NCBI GenBank assembly: GCA_022508865.1
Contig: JAFLUK010000038.1
Span: 1 to 11,269 of the forward strand
DNA length: 11,269 bases
Direction: 5' to 3'
DNA from: Oscillospiraceae bacterium
GTDB lineage: Bacteria; Bacillota; Clostridia; Oscillospirales; Acutalibacteraceae
Shown here: positions 1 to 5,464 of the stretch, in pieces
Numbering within the stretch: position 1 is the first letter of the stretch
Layout: each line of letters starts with the position of its first letter
Made by a program: the position numbers and the translations under genes
The notes under the pieces: model-generated
What the model was told of the DNA's origin: nothing
The model's input: only the letters and a program-made list of their open reading frames with translations
Database searches by the model: none

Positions 1-345
1 TGACACCGAAAGAATTGCATTTGCGCCAAGATTACTTTTGTTGTCTGTGCCGTCCAAATCACACATCATTCTGTCAATAAGCCTCTGCTGATAGGGGCTT
101 GTGTTAACAAGATGATGGGCAATTGTTTCGTTAATATTTTTTACTGCCTTGCACACCGACTTGCCGTTATATTCCTTGTCATCATCTCTTAATTCAACTG
201 CTTCAAATGCGCCTGTTGATGCGCCGCTGGGTACAATTGCAGATACACTTGTGCCGTCGGTAAGTGTAACTGTTGCCTCCACTGTAGGGTTACCTCTGGA
301 GTCAAGCACCTGTCTGCCTTTGATTTCTTCTATTAAATTACGCAT
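1..345 (-). CDS. eno: Enolase, N-terminal 115 residues (cut by window edge)
   Basis: Enolase converts 2-phosphoglycerate to phosphoenolpyruvate in glycolysis and acts in the cytoplasm as a Mg-dependent multimer. The translated start reads MRNLIEEIKGRQVLDSRGNP, the usual opening of bacterial enolases. The mobile active-site loop PSGASTG is at residues 39-45, ELRD at 51-54, and DLDGT..NKS..GANAILSVS at 97-115. Only the N-terminal domain and the start of the barrel are inside the window; the rest lies beyond base 1 and the frame is open to the edge. The ATG at 343-345 has a perfect AGGAGG 8-9 bases upstream. It lies 92 bp downstream of rpoD on the same strand and has a possible promoter of its own in that gap. 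The Shine-Dalgarno sits in the 3' arm of a hairpin (see 351-388). Identification is secure; nothing in the visible part looks damaged. Confidence 0.97.
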   Translation of the reverse strand, partial: MRNLIEEIKGRQVLDSRGNPTVEATVTLTDGTSVSAIVPSGASTGAFEAVELRDDDKEYNGKSVCKAVKNINETIAHHLVNTSPYQQRLIDRMMCDLDGTDNKSNLGANAILSVS

Positions 346-350
346 AAAAT

Positions 351-388
351 AAAACCTCCTTTACCATATCATTGGCATTGGAGGTTTT
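351..388 (-). promoter_or_regulatory. Hairpin covering the eno ribosome binding site
   Basis: The arms at 351-359 and 380-388 form a perfect 9-bp inverted repeat (AAAACCTCC / GGAGGTTTT). The 20-base spacer between them can add four more pairs (363-366 with 373-376, one G-U in the transcript) across a symmetrical 3x3 internal loop, leaving a six-base loop. In the minus-strand transcript the whole AGGAGG of eno is in the 3' arm, so the fold would hide it from the ribosome. The 3' arm is followed by a U-rich stretch, so weak transcription termination after rpoD is another reading. The pairing is seen in the sequence; the regulatory role is inferred. Confidence 0.5.
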
Positions 389-389
389 G

Positions 390-418
390 ATTATACTATT
401 TATTTTGATTATTCATAA
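390..418 (-). promoter_or_regulatory. Possible eno promoter
   Basis: A perfect TATAAT (minus strand, 390-395) is preceded at 17 bp by TTATGA (413-418), which matches only 3 of 6 bases of the sigma-A -35 consensus. Initiation would fall near 383-386, inside the 5' arm of the hairpin that covers the eno ribosome binding site. The -10 is convincing and the -35 is weak, so transcription may also arrive from rpoD, because no strong terminator separates the two genes. Confidence 0.45.
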
Positions 419-437
419 ACATTTTGCCCTTTCAGAG

Positions 438-1523
438 TTAGTCAAGGTAGTCCTTGAGAATTTTACTTCTTGAAGGGTGACGGAGCTTTCTTAACGCCTT
501 TGCTTCAATCTGACGGATTCTCTCTCTTGTAACATTAAACTCCTTGCCAACCTCTTCCAGAGTACGGCTTCTGCCGTCCTCAAGTCCGAAACGAAGTCGG
601 AGCACCTTTTCTTCCCTTGGAGTAAGGGTGTCAAGCACCTCGTTGAGCTGTTCTCGCAGAAGTGTGTGAGAAGCGGCATCTGCAGGCGCAGGTGCGTCAT
701 CATCGGGGATAAAGTCCCCAAGGTGGGAATCCTCTTCCTCGCCGATTGGTGTTTCAAGAGAAACAGGCTCCTGTGCAACCCTCATAATATCTCTTACCTT
801 ATCAACAGGCATATCAATTTCAAGGGCAATTTCGTCGGCTGTAGGCTCGTGACCGTTTTGGTGAAGCAGCTGGGAAGACACCTTTTTCACCTTATTAATA
901 GTTTCTACCATATGAACAGGAATACGGATAGTTCTGCCCTGGTCTGCAATGGCTCTTGTAATAGCCTGTCTTATCCACCATGTGGCATAGGTAGAAAATT
1001 TAAAGCCCTTTGTATAGTCAAATTTGTCAACAGCCTTCAAAAGGCCCAAATTACCCTCCTGAATAAGGTCAAGGAACAGCATACCTCTGCCCAAATACCT
1101 TTTTGCAATGGATACAACAAGTCTTAAGTTTGCCTGACAAAGTCTTTTCTTGGCTTCCGAGTCACCGTCAACAATTCTGATTGCAAGGTCAATTTCTTCC
1201 TCGGGTGAAAGGAGAGGCACTCTGCCTATTTCTTTAAGGTAAACCTTAACAGGGTCATCAATGGTAATCCTTTCCAGAGAATCGTCCAGCTTAATTGTTT
1301 TGCTGTCAACCTCTGCCTCAATATCGGACAAATCCATATCTGCATCTTCAATAATCTCAATACCCTGGGCTTCCAGAGCATCATACATTTTTTCAAGCTG
1401 TTCAGGAGAAAATTCAATTTCTCCGATTGCATCAAAGATATCCTGATTGGTAAGGTTTCCCTTGCTCTTTCCCATTTCTACTAAATCTTTGATAATTGTT
1501 TTCTTATCAACCTGTCCGCTCAT
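438..1523 (-). CDS. rpoD: Primary (housekeeping) RNA polymerase sigma factor, SigA/RpoD
   Basis: This is the primary sigma-70 factor, which binds core RNA polymerase and recognises -35/-10 promoters. At 361 residues it is typical of the short Gram-positive SigA form without the large non-conserved insert of E. coli RpoD. An acidic region 1.1-like segment covers about residues 1-80. Region 1.2 begins DDPVKVYLKEIGRVPLLS (89-106). Region 2 runs about 129-195 with NLRLVVSIAKRY, the core-binding DLIQEGNLGL and the -10-melting FSTYATWWIRQAI. Region 3 is about 205-285, and region 4 about 300-361 has the TLEEVGKEFNVTRERIRQIE helix-turn-helix for the -35 element. The ATG at 1521-1523 has an AAGGAG whose bases overlap the TAA stop of dnaG, only 12 bp away, which suggests translational coupling. 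The promoters seen elsewhere in this window fit the specificity of such a factor. Confidence 0.98.
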   Translation of the reverse strand: MSGQVDKKTIIKDLVEMGKSKGNLTNQDIFDAIGEIEFSPEQLEKMYDALEAQGIEIIEDADMDLSDIEAEVDSKTIKLDDSLERITIDDPVKVYLKEIGRVPLLSPEEEIDLAIRIVDGDSEAKKRLCQANLRLVVSIAKRYLGRGMLFLDLIQEGNLGLLKAVDKFDYTKGFKFSTYATWWIRQAITRAIADQGRTIRIPVHMVETINKVKKVSSQLLHQNGHEPTADEIALEIDMPVDKVRDIMRVAQEPVSLETPIGEEEDSHLGDFIPDDDAPAPADAASHTLLREQLNEVLDTLTPREEKVLRLRFGLEDGRSRTLEEVGKEFNVTRERIRQIEAKALRKLRHPSRSKILKDYLD

Positions 1524-1535
1524 AATATAATCTCC

Positions 1536-3302
1536 TTATTTTCTCTTCTCTTTTAATTTCTTTATGTAATCGCTCAAATCCTCCATTGAGGCAGAAGCAA
1601 TGTCCTCTTTTTTTAACCTTCCCTTTTCTTCCACAATGATATTTATATACTCGTCAAGGGCCTGATGTGTTGGCTTGAGGGTTATGGTTTTGTGTACAAT
1701 CTGAAAAATCTTTCCCGTTTCATCGGGGGAAAAATCATTATTAATTGTATTTAAAGGCTCATACCCCGAACTTATCCTTTGCACAAAATATTCAAACAGC
1801 TTTCGGTTAAATTCAGTTATAAAGCTTTTGCTGTCTATTTTGCTGATTATGGATTCCATTGTATCGGGATAATTAACAAGGTAAGAAATCAGTTCTTCCT
1901 CTGCCCTTGTTGCTCTGGGCTCGTCCTTGTGTTGAGGATTGATTTTATCATCTCTGCCTGACAAATCAGTCTGAATTTTTCTGAATTCCTTTTGACGGAA
2001 ATTCCTGTTTTTTTGACTGTTCAGCCTTTTCAGGCTTGACATAATGGATTCCTTTTGTACGTTTGTTTCTTCAGCCAATCGGGAAGCATAAATTTCCTGT
2101 TCAATAACACTGTCAAGGTTAGAAAGCACCTTCATAGCCTCGTTAAGATACTGCACCCTTTGGTCAGGAATTTTAAGATTAAAGCTGTTTTTCACCTTAT
2201 TAAGCCTGTATTCAACATCATTGTTACTGCCGTTTACCAGGTTATAAAAGGCGGAAGCTCCGTTCTCACCGTGTTTTTTAATAAATTCATCAGGGTCCTT
2301 ACCGTCGGGAATAGTCAGCACCCTTATGTTGAGCCCTGCATTTCGGAGAATGCCAATTGCTCTTTGGGTTGCCTTTTGTCCTGCTTCGTCGGCATCATAG
2401 CAGATAATAACCTCATCTGCAAACCGTTTCATAAGTACCGCCTGTTCAGATGTGAGGGCTGTTCCCAAGGTGGCAACTGCATTTTCAAAGCCTGCCTGAT
2501 TTACGGATATTACATCCATATAGCCCTCGCACAAAATAAGCGTTCTGTCTGCAACCTTCTTTGCATTATTAAGAGAAAAAAGATTTGCGCTTTTTTTAAA
2601 TACGGGGGTATCGCTTGTGTTAAGGTATTTTGGCTTTTGGTCGGTCATAATTCTTCCGCCAAAGGCTATTACATTACCTCTTACATCTATAATAGGGAAC
2701 ATTACACGATTATAAAATCTGTCATTAGTACCCTTGCCGCTTCTATTTTTGTAAACAAGGTTGGCTGACAGCATTTCATTATCCTTAAATCCCAAACTTT
2801 TAAGGTGATTTGAAAGAGCAAACCTGTCGTCGGGGGCAAAACCAAGACCAAAACGGCGAATTGTTTTGTCGTTAAGCCCTCTGCCGTAAAGGTAGTCCAG
2901 ACCTTTTTTGCCCTGTGGGCTGTAGAGGCACTTGTGAAAGAACCTTGCGCTTTCTCTGTTTGCCTCATAAATTCGCTTACGCAGTTGGGTCATAGAGTCA
3001 TCATAGGTATTTTCAGGCATATTAAGACCTGCCCTTTGAGCCAAAAAACGTACCGCCTCAATATAATCAAGGTTTTCCGTTTTCATTATAAAGGTAACAA
3101 CATCTCCACCTGCGCCGCAGCCAAAGCAATAAAATGAATTGCTCTCTGTATATATATTGAAAGAAGGTGTTTTTTCTCCGTGAAAAGGACACAGCCCTAC
3201 CATATTCCTGCCACGCCTTTTCAGGCTCATATAGCCGGAAGCAATTTCAGTAAGGTCGCTGCGCATTTTCAGTTCCTGCAAAAAATCTTCAGGTAGTGCC
3301 AA
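1536..3302 (-). CDS. dnaG: DNA primase DnaG
   Basis: DnaG makes the RNA primers for lagging-strand replication and works with the replicative helicase. The 588 residues show the full family layout. The N-terminal zinc-binding domain has ligands C38, H41, C59 and C62 (CPFHGEKTPSF ... FYCFGCGAGGD). The RNA-polymerase core follows at about 110-250, with KPKYLNTSDTPVFKKS. The Toprim catalytic centre has EGYMD (259-263), DADEAG (303-308) and the acidic DGKDPDEF (333-340). The C-terminal part from about 450 corresponds to the helicase-interaction domain. The start is TTG at 3300-3302, with AAAGGAG 7-8 bases upstream. The first ATG is codon 13 and would remove the conserved N-terminal helix, so TTG is preferred. 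It is followed by rpoD after 12 bp, a common Firmicutes pair; rpsU is not present upstream as it is in enteric bacteria. Confidence 0.97.
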   Translation of the reverse strand: MALPEDFLQELKMRSDLTEIASGYMSLKRRGRNMVGLCPFHGEKTPSFNIYTESNSFYCFGCGAGGDVVTFIMKTENLDYIEAVRFLAQRAGLNMPENTYDDSMTQLRKRIYEANRESARFFHKCLYSPQGKKGLDYLYGRGLNDKTIRRFGLGFAPDDRFALSNHLKSLGFKDNEMLSANLVYKNRSGKGTNDRFYNRVMFPIIDVRGNVIAFGGRIMTDQKPKYLNTSDTPVFKKSANLFSLNNAKKVADRTLILCEGYMDVISVNQAGFENAVATLGTALTSEQAVLMKRFADEVIICYDADEAGQKATQRAIGILRNAGLNIRVLTIPDGKDPDEFIKKHGENGASAFYNLVNGSNNDVEYRLNKVKNSFNLKIPDQRVQYLNEAMKVLSNLDSVIEQEIYASRLAEETNVQKESIMSSLKRLNSQKNRNFRQKEFRKIQTDLSGRDDKINPQHKDEPRATRAEEELISYLVNYPDTMESIISKIDSKSFITEFNRKLFEYFVQRISSGYEPLNTINNDFSPDETGKIFQIVHKTITLKPTHQALDEYINIIVEEKGRLKKEDIASASMEDLSDYIKKLKEKRK

Positions 3303-3449
3303 GAAAACTCTCCTTTCAAAACAATTTTAAGATAATTTTTAAAATATACCTTTTAACCCTATTTAAAAATCGTACATTATTATATACGACAATTTTTAAA
3401 ATATTCCTCTATTTTTTTGAAAAAATTTTATAAAATCTTAAAAATATTC
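3303..3449. other. AT-rich dnaG leader region
   Basis: This 147-bp stretch upstream of dnaG is very rich in A and T and contains no credible gene. On the minus strand a TATAAT occurs at 3379-3384, but no matching -35 lies 16-18 bp before it. The TATAAT sits inside an imperfect inverted repeat (TCGTA at 3370-3374, TACGA at 3385-3389, with A/T runs extending both arms). It may hold the dnaG-rpoD promoter, but the start cannot be fixed from sequence. Confidence 0.4.
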
Positions 3450-3522
3450 AATAAATGACCATAGATTGTTTGATAAATAGCAAATTTCACAAATGACGAG
3501 AATTTTTTCGACAGGCAAGGCA

Positions 3523-3556
3523 TTTTTCTTGAAACACTGAAGTATTTCAAGAAAAA
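3523..3556. repeat. Perfect 12-bp inverted repeat, 10-base loop
   Basis: TTTTTCTTGAAA at 3523-3534 is exactly complementary in reverse to TTTCAAGAAAAA at 3545-3556. Neither strand has a T run after the 3' arm, because the T tract is in the 5' arm, so it is not a standard intrinsic terminator. It could be a protein-binding palindrome, a cruciform, or the core of the larger element at 3450-3611. Confidence 0.8.
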
Positions 3557-3588
3557 ATAACGCTGAATGGCAGAAAAAGTGCCGTCAG
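3552..3588 (-). terminator. Probable factor-independent terminator of yigZ
   Basis: On the minus strand, CTGA (3585-3588) pairs with TCAG (3563-3566), and the inner GGCA pairs with TGCC around a seven-base loop. A C/AT mismatch separates the two four-base stems, and the hairpin is followed by CGTTATTTTTT. It lies 33 bp after the yigZ stop. The stem is weak, and its T run doubles as part of the 5' arm of the neighbouring 12-bp palindrome. Confidence 0.5.
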
Positions 3589-3620
3589 TTTTAGGTATTT
3601 TGTCATTTATTTAACATGCC

Positions 3621-4244
3621 CTAGATTGGAAAGAAATCATCATCAATAATCTCTGTTTCAAGCTGACCGTTTGTAACATCGGCAAGCTTTTTGTTAAAGG
3701 GCTTTAGTTTATCCACAGGAATATGGAATTTAATAATAACATTTTCCAGAAAAAGGGAATCATCAACCACTCCCCCGCATTCCGGAATAAGTCCCGACAG
3801 CTTGCCGTATCTGTCGTAATTCATAGTGATACTGCAAAGAAAGCACCTTTCCATTCTTAAAACCTTTGATGCCTCCAGCGCAAGGCTTGCGCTATGGCTG
3901 TAGGCCCTTACAAGGCCACCGGCGCCAAGCATAATACCGCCAAAATATCTTGTTACTACTATTACAGTATTTACAACATTATTTTTGTTCAGCACCTCCA
4001 GCACCGGCACACCTGCTGTTCCCTGGGGCTCTCCGTCATCGGAATATCTTTTGATAAAATTATCTTTAAGGCTATAGGCATACACATTGTGGGTGGCATC
4101 GTAGTGGATTTTTCTTTTTTCATTAATAAAATCCACAGCCTCCTGCTCACAGGAAACAGGCTTGCAGTAGCCGATAAACCTGCTGTGTTTCTCAATAAAC
4201 TCTGCACTGCTCTCTTTTTTTGTTGTATAGTAAAAATTCTCCAT
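3621..4244 (-). CDS. yigZ: YigZ/IMPACT family protein (UPF0029)
   Basis: A cytoplasmic protein of 207 residues, the usual family length. The conserved N-terminal IMPACT domain is clear: HSRFIGYCKPV (20-30), the THNVYAYSL block (51-59), SDDGEPQGTAGVPVLEVL (68-85) and VVTRYFGGIMLGAGGLVRAY (96-115). The C-terminal 70 residues (about 136-207) match the ferredoxin-like second domain in position and length. Eukaryotic IMPACT regulates Gcn2 signalling; the bacterial role is not settled, although nucleic-acid or ribosome association has been proposed for the fold. The ATG at 4242-4244 has only a poor ribosome binding site (AGGG, about 12 bases away). The gene begins 31 bp beyond the rpmE terminator, so its promoter must overlap that terminator or it depends on read-through. 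The family is certain, the function is not. Confidence 0.93.
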   Translation of the reverse strand: MENFYYTTKKESSAEFIEKHSRFIGYCKPVSCEQEAVDFINEKRKIHYDATHNVYAYSLKDNFIKRYSDDGEPQGTAGVPVLEVLNKNNVVNTVIVVTRYFGGIMLGAGGLVRAYSHSASLALEASKVLRMERCFLCSITMNYDRYGKLSGLIPECGGVVDDSLFLENVIIKFHIPVDKLKPFNKKLADVTNGQLETEIIDDDFFPI

Positions 4245-4275
4245 AATGATACTAAACCCTGCAATCGGTGAATTG

Positions 4276-4306
4276 AAAAAAACAGGCGGTACTCACCGTA
4301 CCGCCT
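4276..4306 (-). terminator. Factor-independent terminator of rpmE
   Basis: A perfect 9-bp GC-rich stem is formed by 4284-4292 and 4298-4306 (AGGCGGTAC / GTACCGCCT) with a five-base loop. On the minus strand it is followed by G and seven T (4276-4282). It starts 14 bp after the rpmE stop codon. This is a textbook intrinsic terminator reading leftward. Confidence 0.93.
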
Positions 4307-4320
4307 CAACAATTACATTA

Positions 4321-4521
4321 TTATTTCATATTAAAACGCTTCTTGAATCTGTCAACACGTCCACCGGTATCAACGAGTTTCTGCTTACCTGTAAAGAAAG
4401 GATGACACTTTGAACAAATTTCAACACGGATATTCTCCTTTGTTGAACCGGTCTCAATTACGTTACCACAAGCACAAGTAATTGTTGTCTGCTTATAATC
4501 TGGATGGATACTTTCCTTCAT
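4321..4521 (-). CDS. rpmE: 50S ribosomal protein L31, zinc-binding type
   Basis: L31 bridges the large and small ribosomal subunits. From the chosen start the protein is 66 residues, beginning MKESIHPDYKQ, the usual opening of the family. Four cysteines form the zinc site, C16-x-C18 and C36-x-x-C39, so this is the zinc-containing (C+) form and not the zinc-free paralogue made in zinc starvation. HPFFTGKQK follows at 40-48. Two adjacent ATG codons (4524 and 4521) share the AGAGGTG binding site; the second gives the standard N terminus. The frame stays open upstream to a TTG at 4557, but that lies at the predicted transcription start and has no binding site. The gene has its own promoter and terminator and so appears monocistronic. 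Confidence 0.96.
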   Translation of the reverse strand: MKESIHPDYKQTTITCACGNVIETGSTKENIRVEICSKCHPFFTGKQKLVDTGGRVDRFKKRFNMK

Positions 4522-4562
4522 CATTTTCACCTCTTTCGCTGAAACCGTAAATAACAAAAGTT

Positions 4563-4591
4563 ATTATACTACATAAAGTCTGTAAAATCAA
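4563..4591 (-). promoter_or_regulatory. rpmE promoter
   Basis: On the minus strand TTGATT (4586-4591) and a perfect TATAAT (4563-4568) are separated by exactly 17 bp, a strong sigma-A promoter. Initiation is expected near 4556, giving a leader of about 30-35 bases before the rpmE ATG. No zinc-repressor (Zur) box could be recognised around it. Confidence 0.85.
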
Positions 4592-4609
4592 GTCTTTTTT
4601 TAATTTTTT

Positions 4610-5437
4610 TTAGTTTTGGAGATACTCCACAAGTTCATCAAAATTCAGTCCCAATTTTCTTGCAAGAAGTGCATTGTCCTTGCCGATATATCTCCAAAGT
4701 GTGTAGTCTTTATCCATTAACGACAGCTGTTCGCTTTTGTCTGTGTATCTTTGCATAAAACCAAACTCTGCGCCGTACTTCAAAAGCCACTTGTATTCCT
4801 CTGTGGTATTAAAGTCTTTTTTGCTGTTGCAGGCAAATTCAACAGACAAACCCAGCTGTCGTTCGCTGTTGCCGCTGTCGCCCACCCTTCTGTTTGCAAC
4901 GGACTCCGCCTTTACCTGGGTGTATTTTCCTGTAGAAACAAGACTGTTTACATACTTCCGGTAGGCAACGTGCTGTTCGTCAAAGGAAACATAACCTTTA
5001 ACAACAATAAGGTTAACACCGGCTTTTTTTCCACCCTCAATCATATCCTGCAAGGGCTGTTGAATTATTTCTGCAATATCCACACCCTGATATTCTATAG
5101 TGTCGGGAACGTAGCTTCTGTCAATTGGGTTTGAAACACTTACAACTCTGTAAAGGCTTTTTTGCTGCTCCACAGAAATATAGGAATTGTTTACTTCAGG
5201 CTTTGCATGCTCATCGTTGTTATTGCCTATATAGCTGTAGTAGCCCAGCAAAATTCCGCCCCCAAGAACTGACACCATCAATATAGGGAGTATTACAAAA
5301 AGCACTTTAACCGCTGTTCCCTTTTTCCTCACTGTATTGTCGCCAAAGACATATTCTTTATCTTTGGTAGAATACAGACCCTTGGGCTTTGTCTTTGTTT
5401 TCTGATATTTGTGTTTTGCTCCGGATTTTTCTTGCAA
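4610..5437 (-). CDS. Membrane-anchored VanY-like (M15B fold) protein with degenerate zinc site
   Basis: A 275-residue protein with a basic cytoplasmic N terminus (1-43, rich in Lys), one membrane span (about 44-68) and an outside domain. That domain follows the pattern of VanY-type D-Ala-D-Ala carboxypeptidases: NPIDRSYVP (103-111), a helix PLQDMIEGGKKAG (128-140), LIVVKGYVSFDEQ (143-155), GNSERQLGLSVEF (189-201), GFMQRY (226-231) and a final WRYIG (248-252). The family normally has SxHxxGxAxD with His and Asp as zinc ligands, and a late WH. Here these are R193, E200 and L247, and the SGYRS motif is KGYVS. It is therefore probably inactive as a zinc peptidase and may bind wall peptides or a partner. 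The start is TTG (5435-5437) with GAGGTG at good spacing; an ATG just upstream hits a stop. It follows thrS by 27 bp, so it is likely in the T-box-controlled transcript. Confidence 0.68.
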   Translation of the reverse strand: MQEKSGAKHKYQKTKTKPKGLYSTKDKEYVFGDNTVRKKGTAVKVLFVILPILMVSVLGGGILLGYYSYIGNNNDEHAKPEVNNSYISVEQQKSLYRVVSVSNPIDRSYVPDTIEYQGVDIAEIIQQPLQDMIEGGKKAGVNLIVVKGYVSFDEQHVAYRKYVNSLVSTGKYTQVKAESVANRRVGDSGNSERQLGLSVEFACNSKKDFNTTEEYKWLLKYGAEFGFMQRYTDKSEQLSLMDKDYTLWRYIGKDNALLARKLGLNFDELVEYLQN

Positions 5438-5464
5438 AATGTCACCTCATACTTCAATATACAG

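Larger units (their letters stand above)
3450..3611. repeat. 162-bp palindromic element with 10-bp terminal inverted repeats (MITE-like candidate)
   Basis: The segment is bounded by perfect inverted repeats AATAAATGAC (3450-3459) and GTCATTTATT (3602-3611). Inside it are a GAC/GGCA block (3510-3517) facing TGCCGTC (3580-3586), and a perfect 12-bp palindrome (3523-3534 and 3545-3556, ten-base loop). A further copy of AAATGAC is at 3491-3497. No target-site duplication is visible at the flanks and no coding capacity is present. The nested symmetry fits a miniature inverted-repeat element or a structured RNA. Inverted repeats are common by chance in AT-rich DNA, so recurrence elsewhere in the genome is the deciding test. 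Confidence 0.45.

Noticed and set aside
2055..2768. Plus-strand open frame of 237 codons inside dnaG
   Set aside because: It is antisense to well-conserved primase sequence, has no recognisable domain and its translation is Cys/Phe/Ile-rich in the way of a reverse-strand shadow.
3379..3384. dnaG promoter with the perfect TATAAT
   Set aside because: No -35 match at 16-18 bp and no extended -10, in very AT-rich DNA where TATAAT occurs easily; kept only as a remark in the leader-region entry.
4522..4557. Longer L31 starting at TTG 4557
   Set aside because: The position coincides with the predicted transcription start and lacks a Shine-Dalgarno; the downstream ATG gives the standard L31 N terminus.
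4591..4612. Terminator after the VanY-like gene
   Set aside because: Only A/T runs follow the stop codon; no stem of useful length could be formed before the rpmE promoter.
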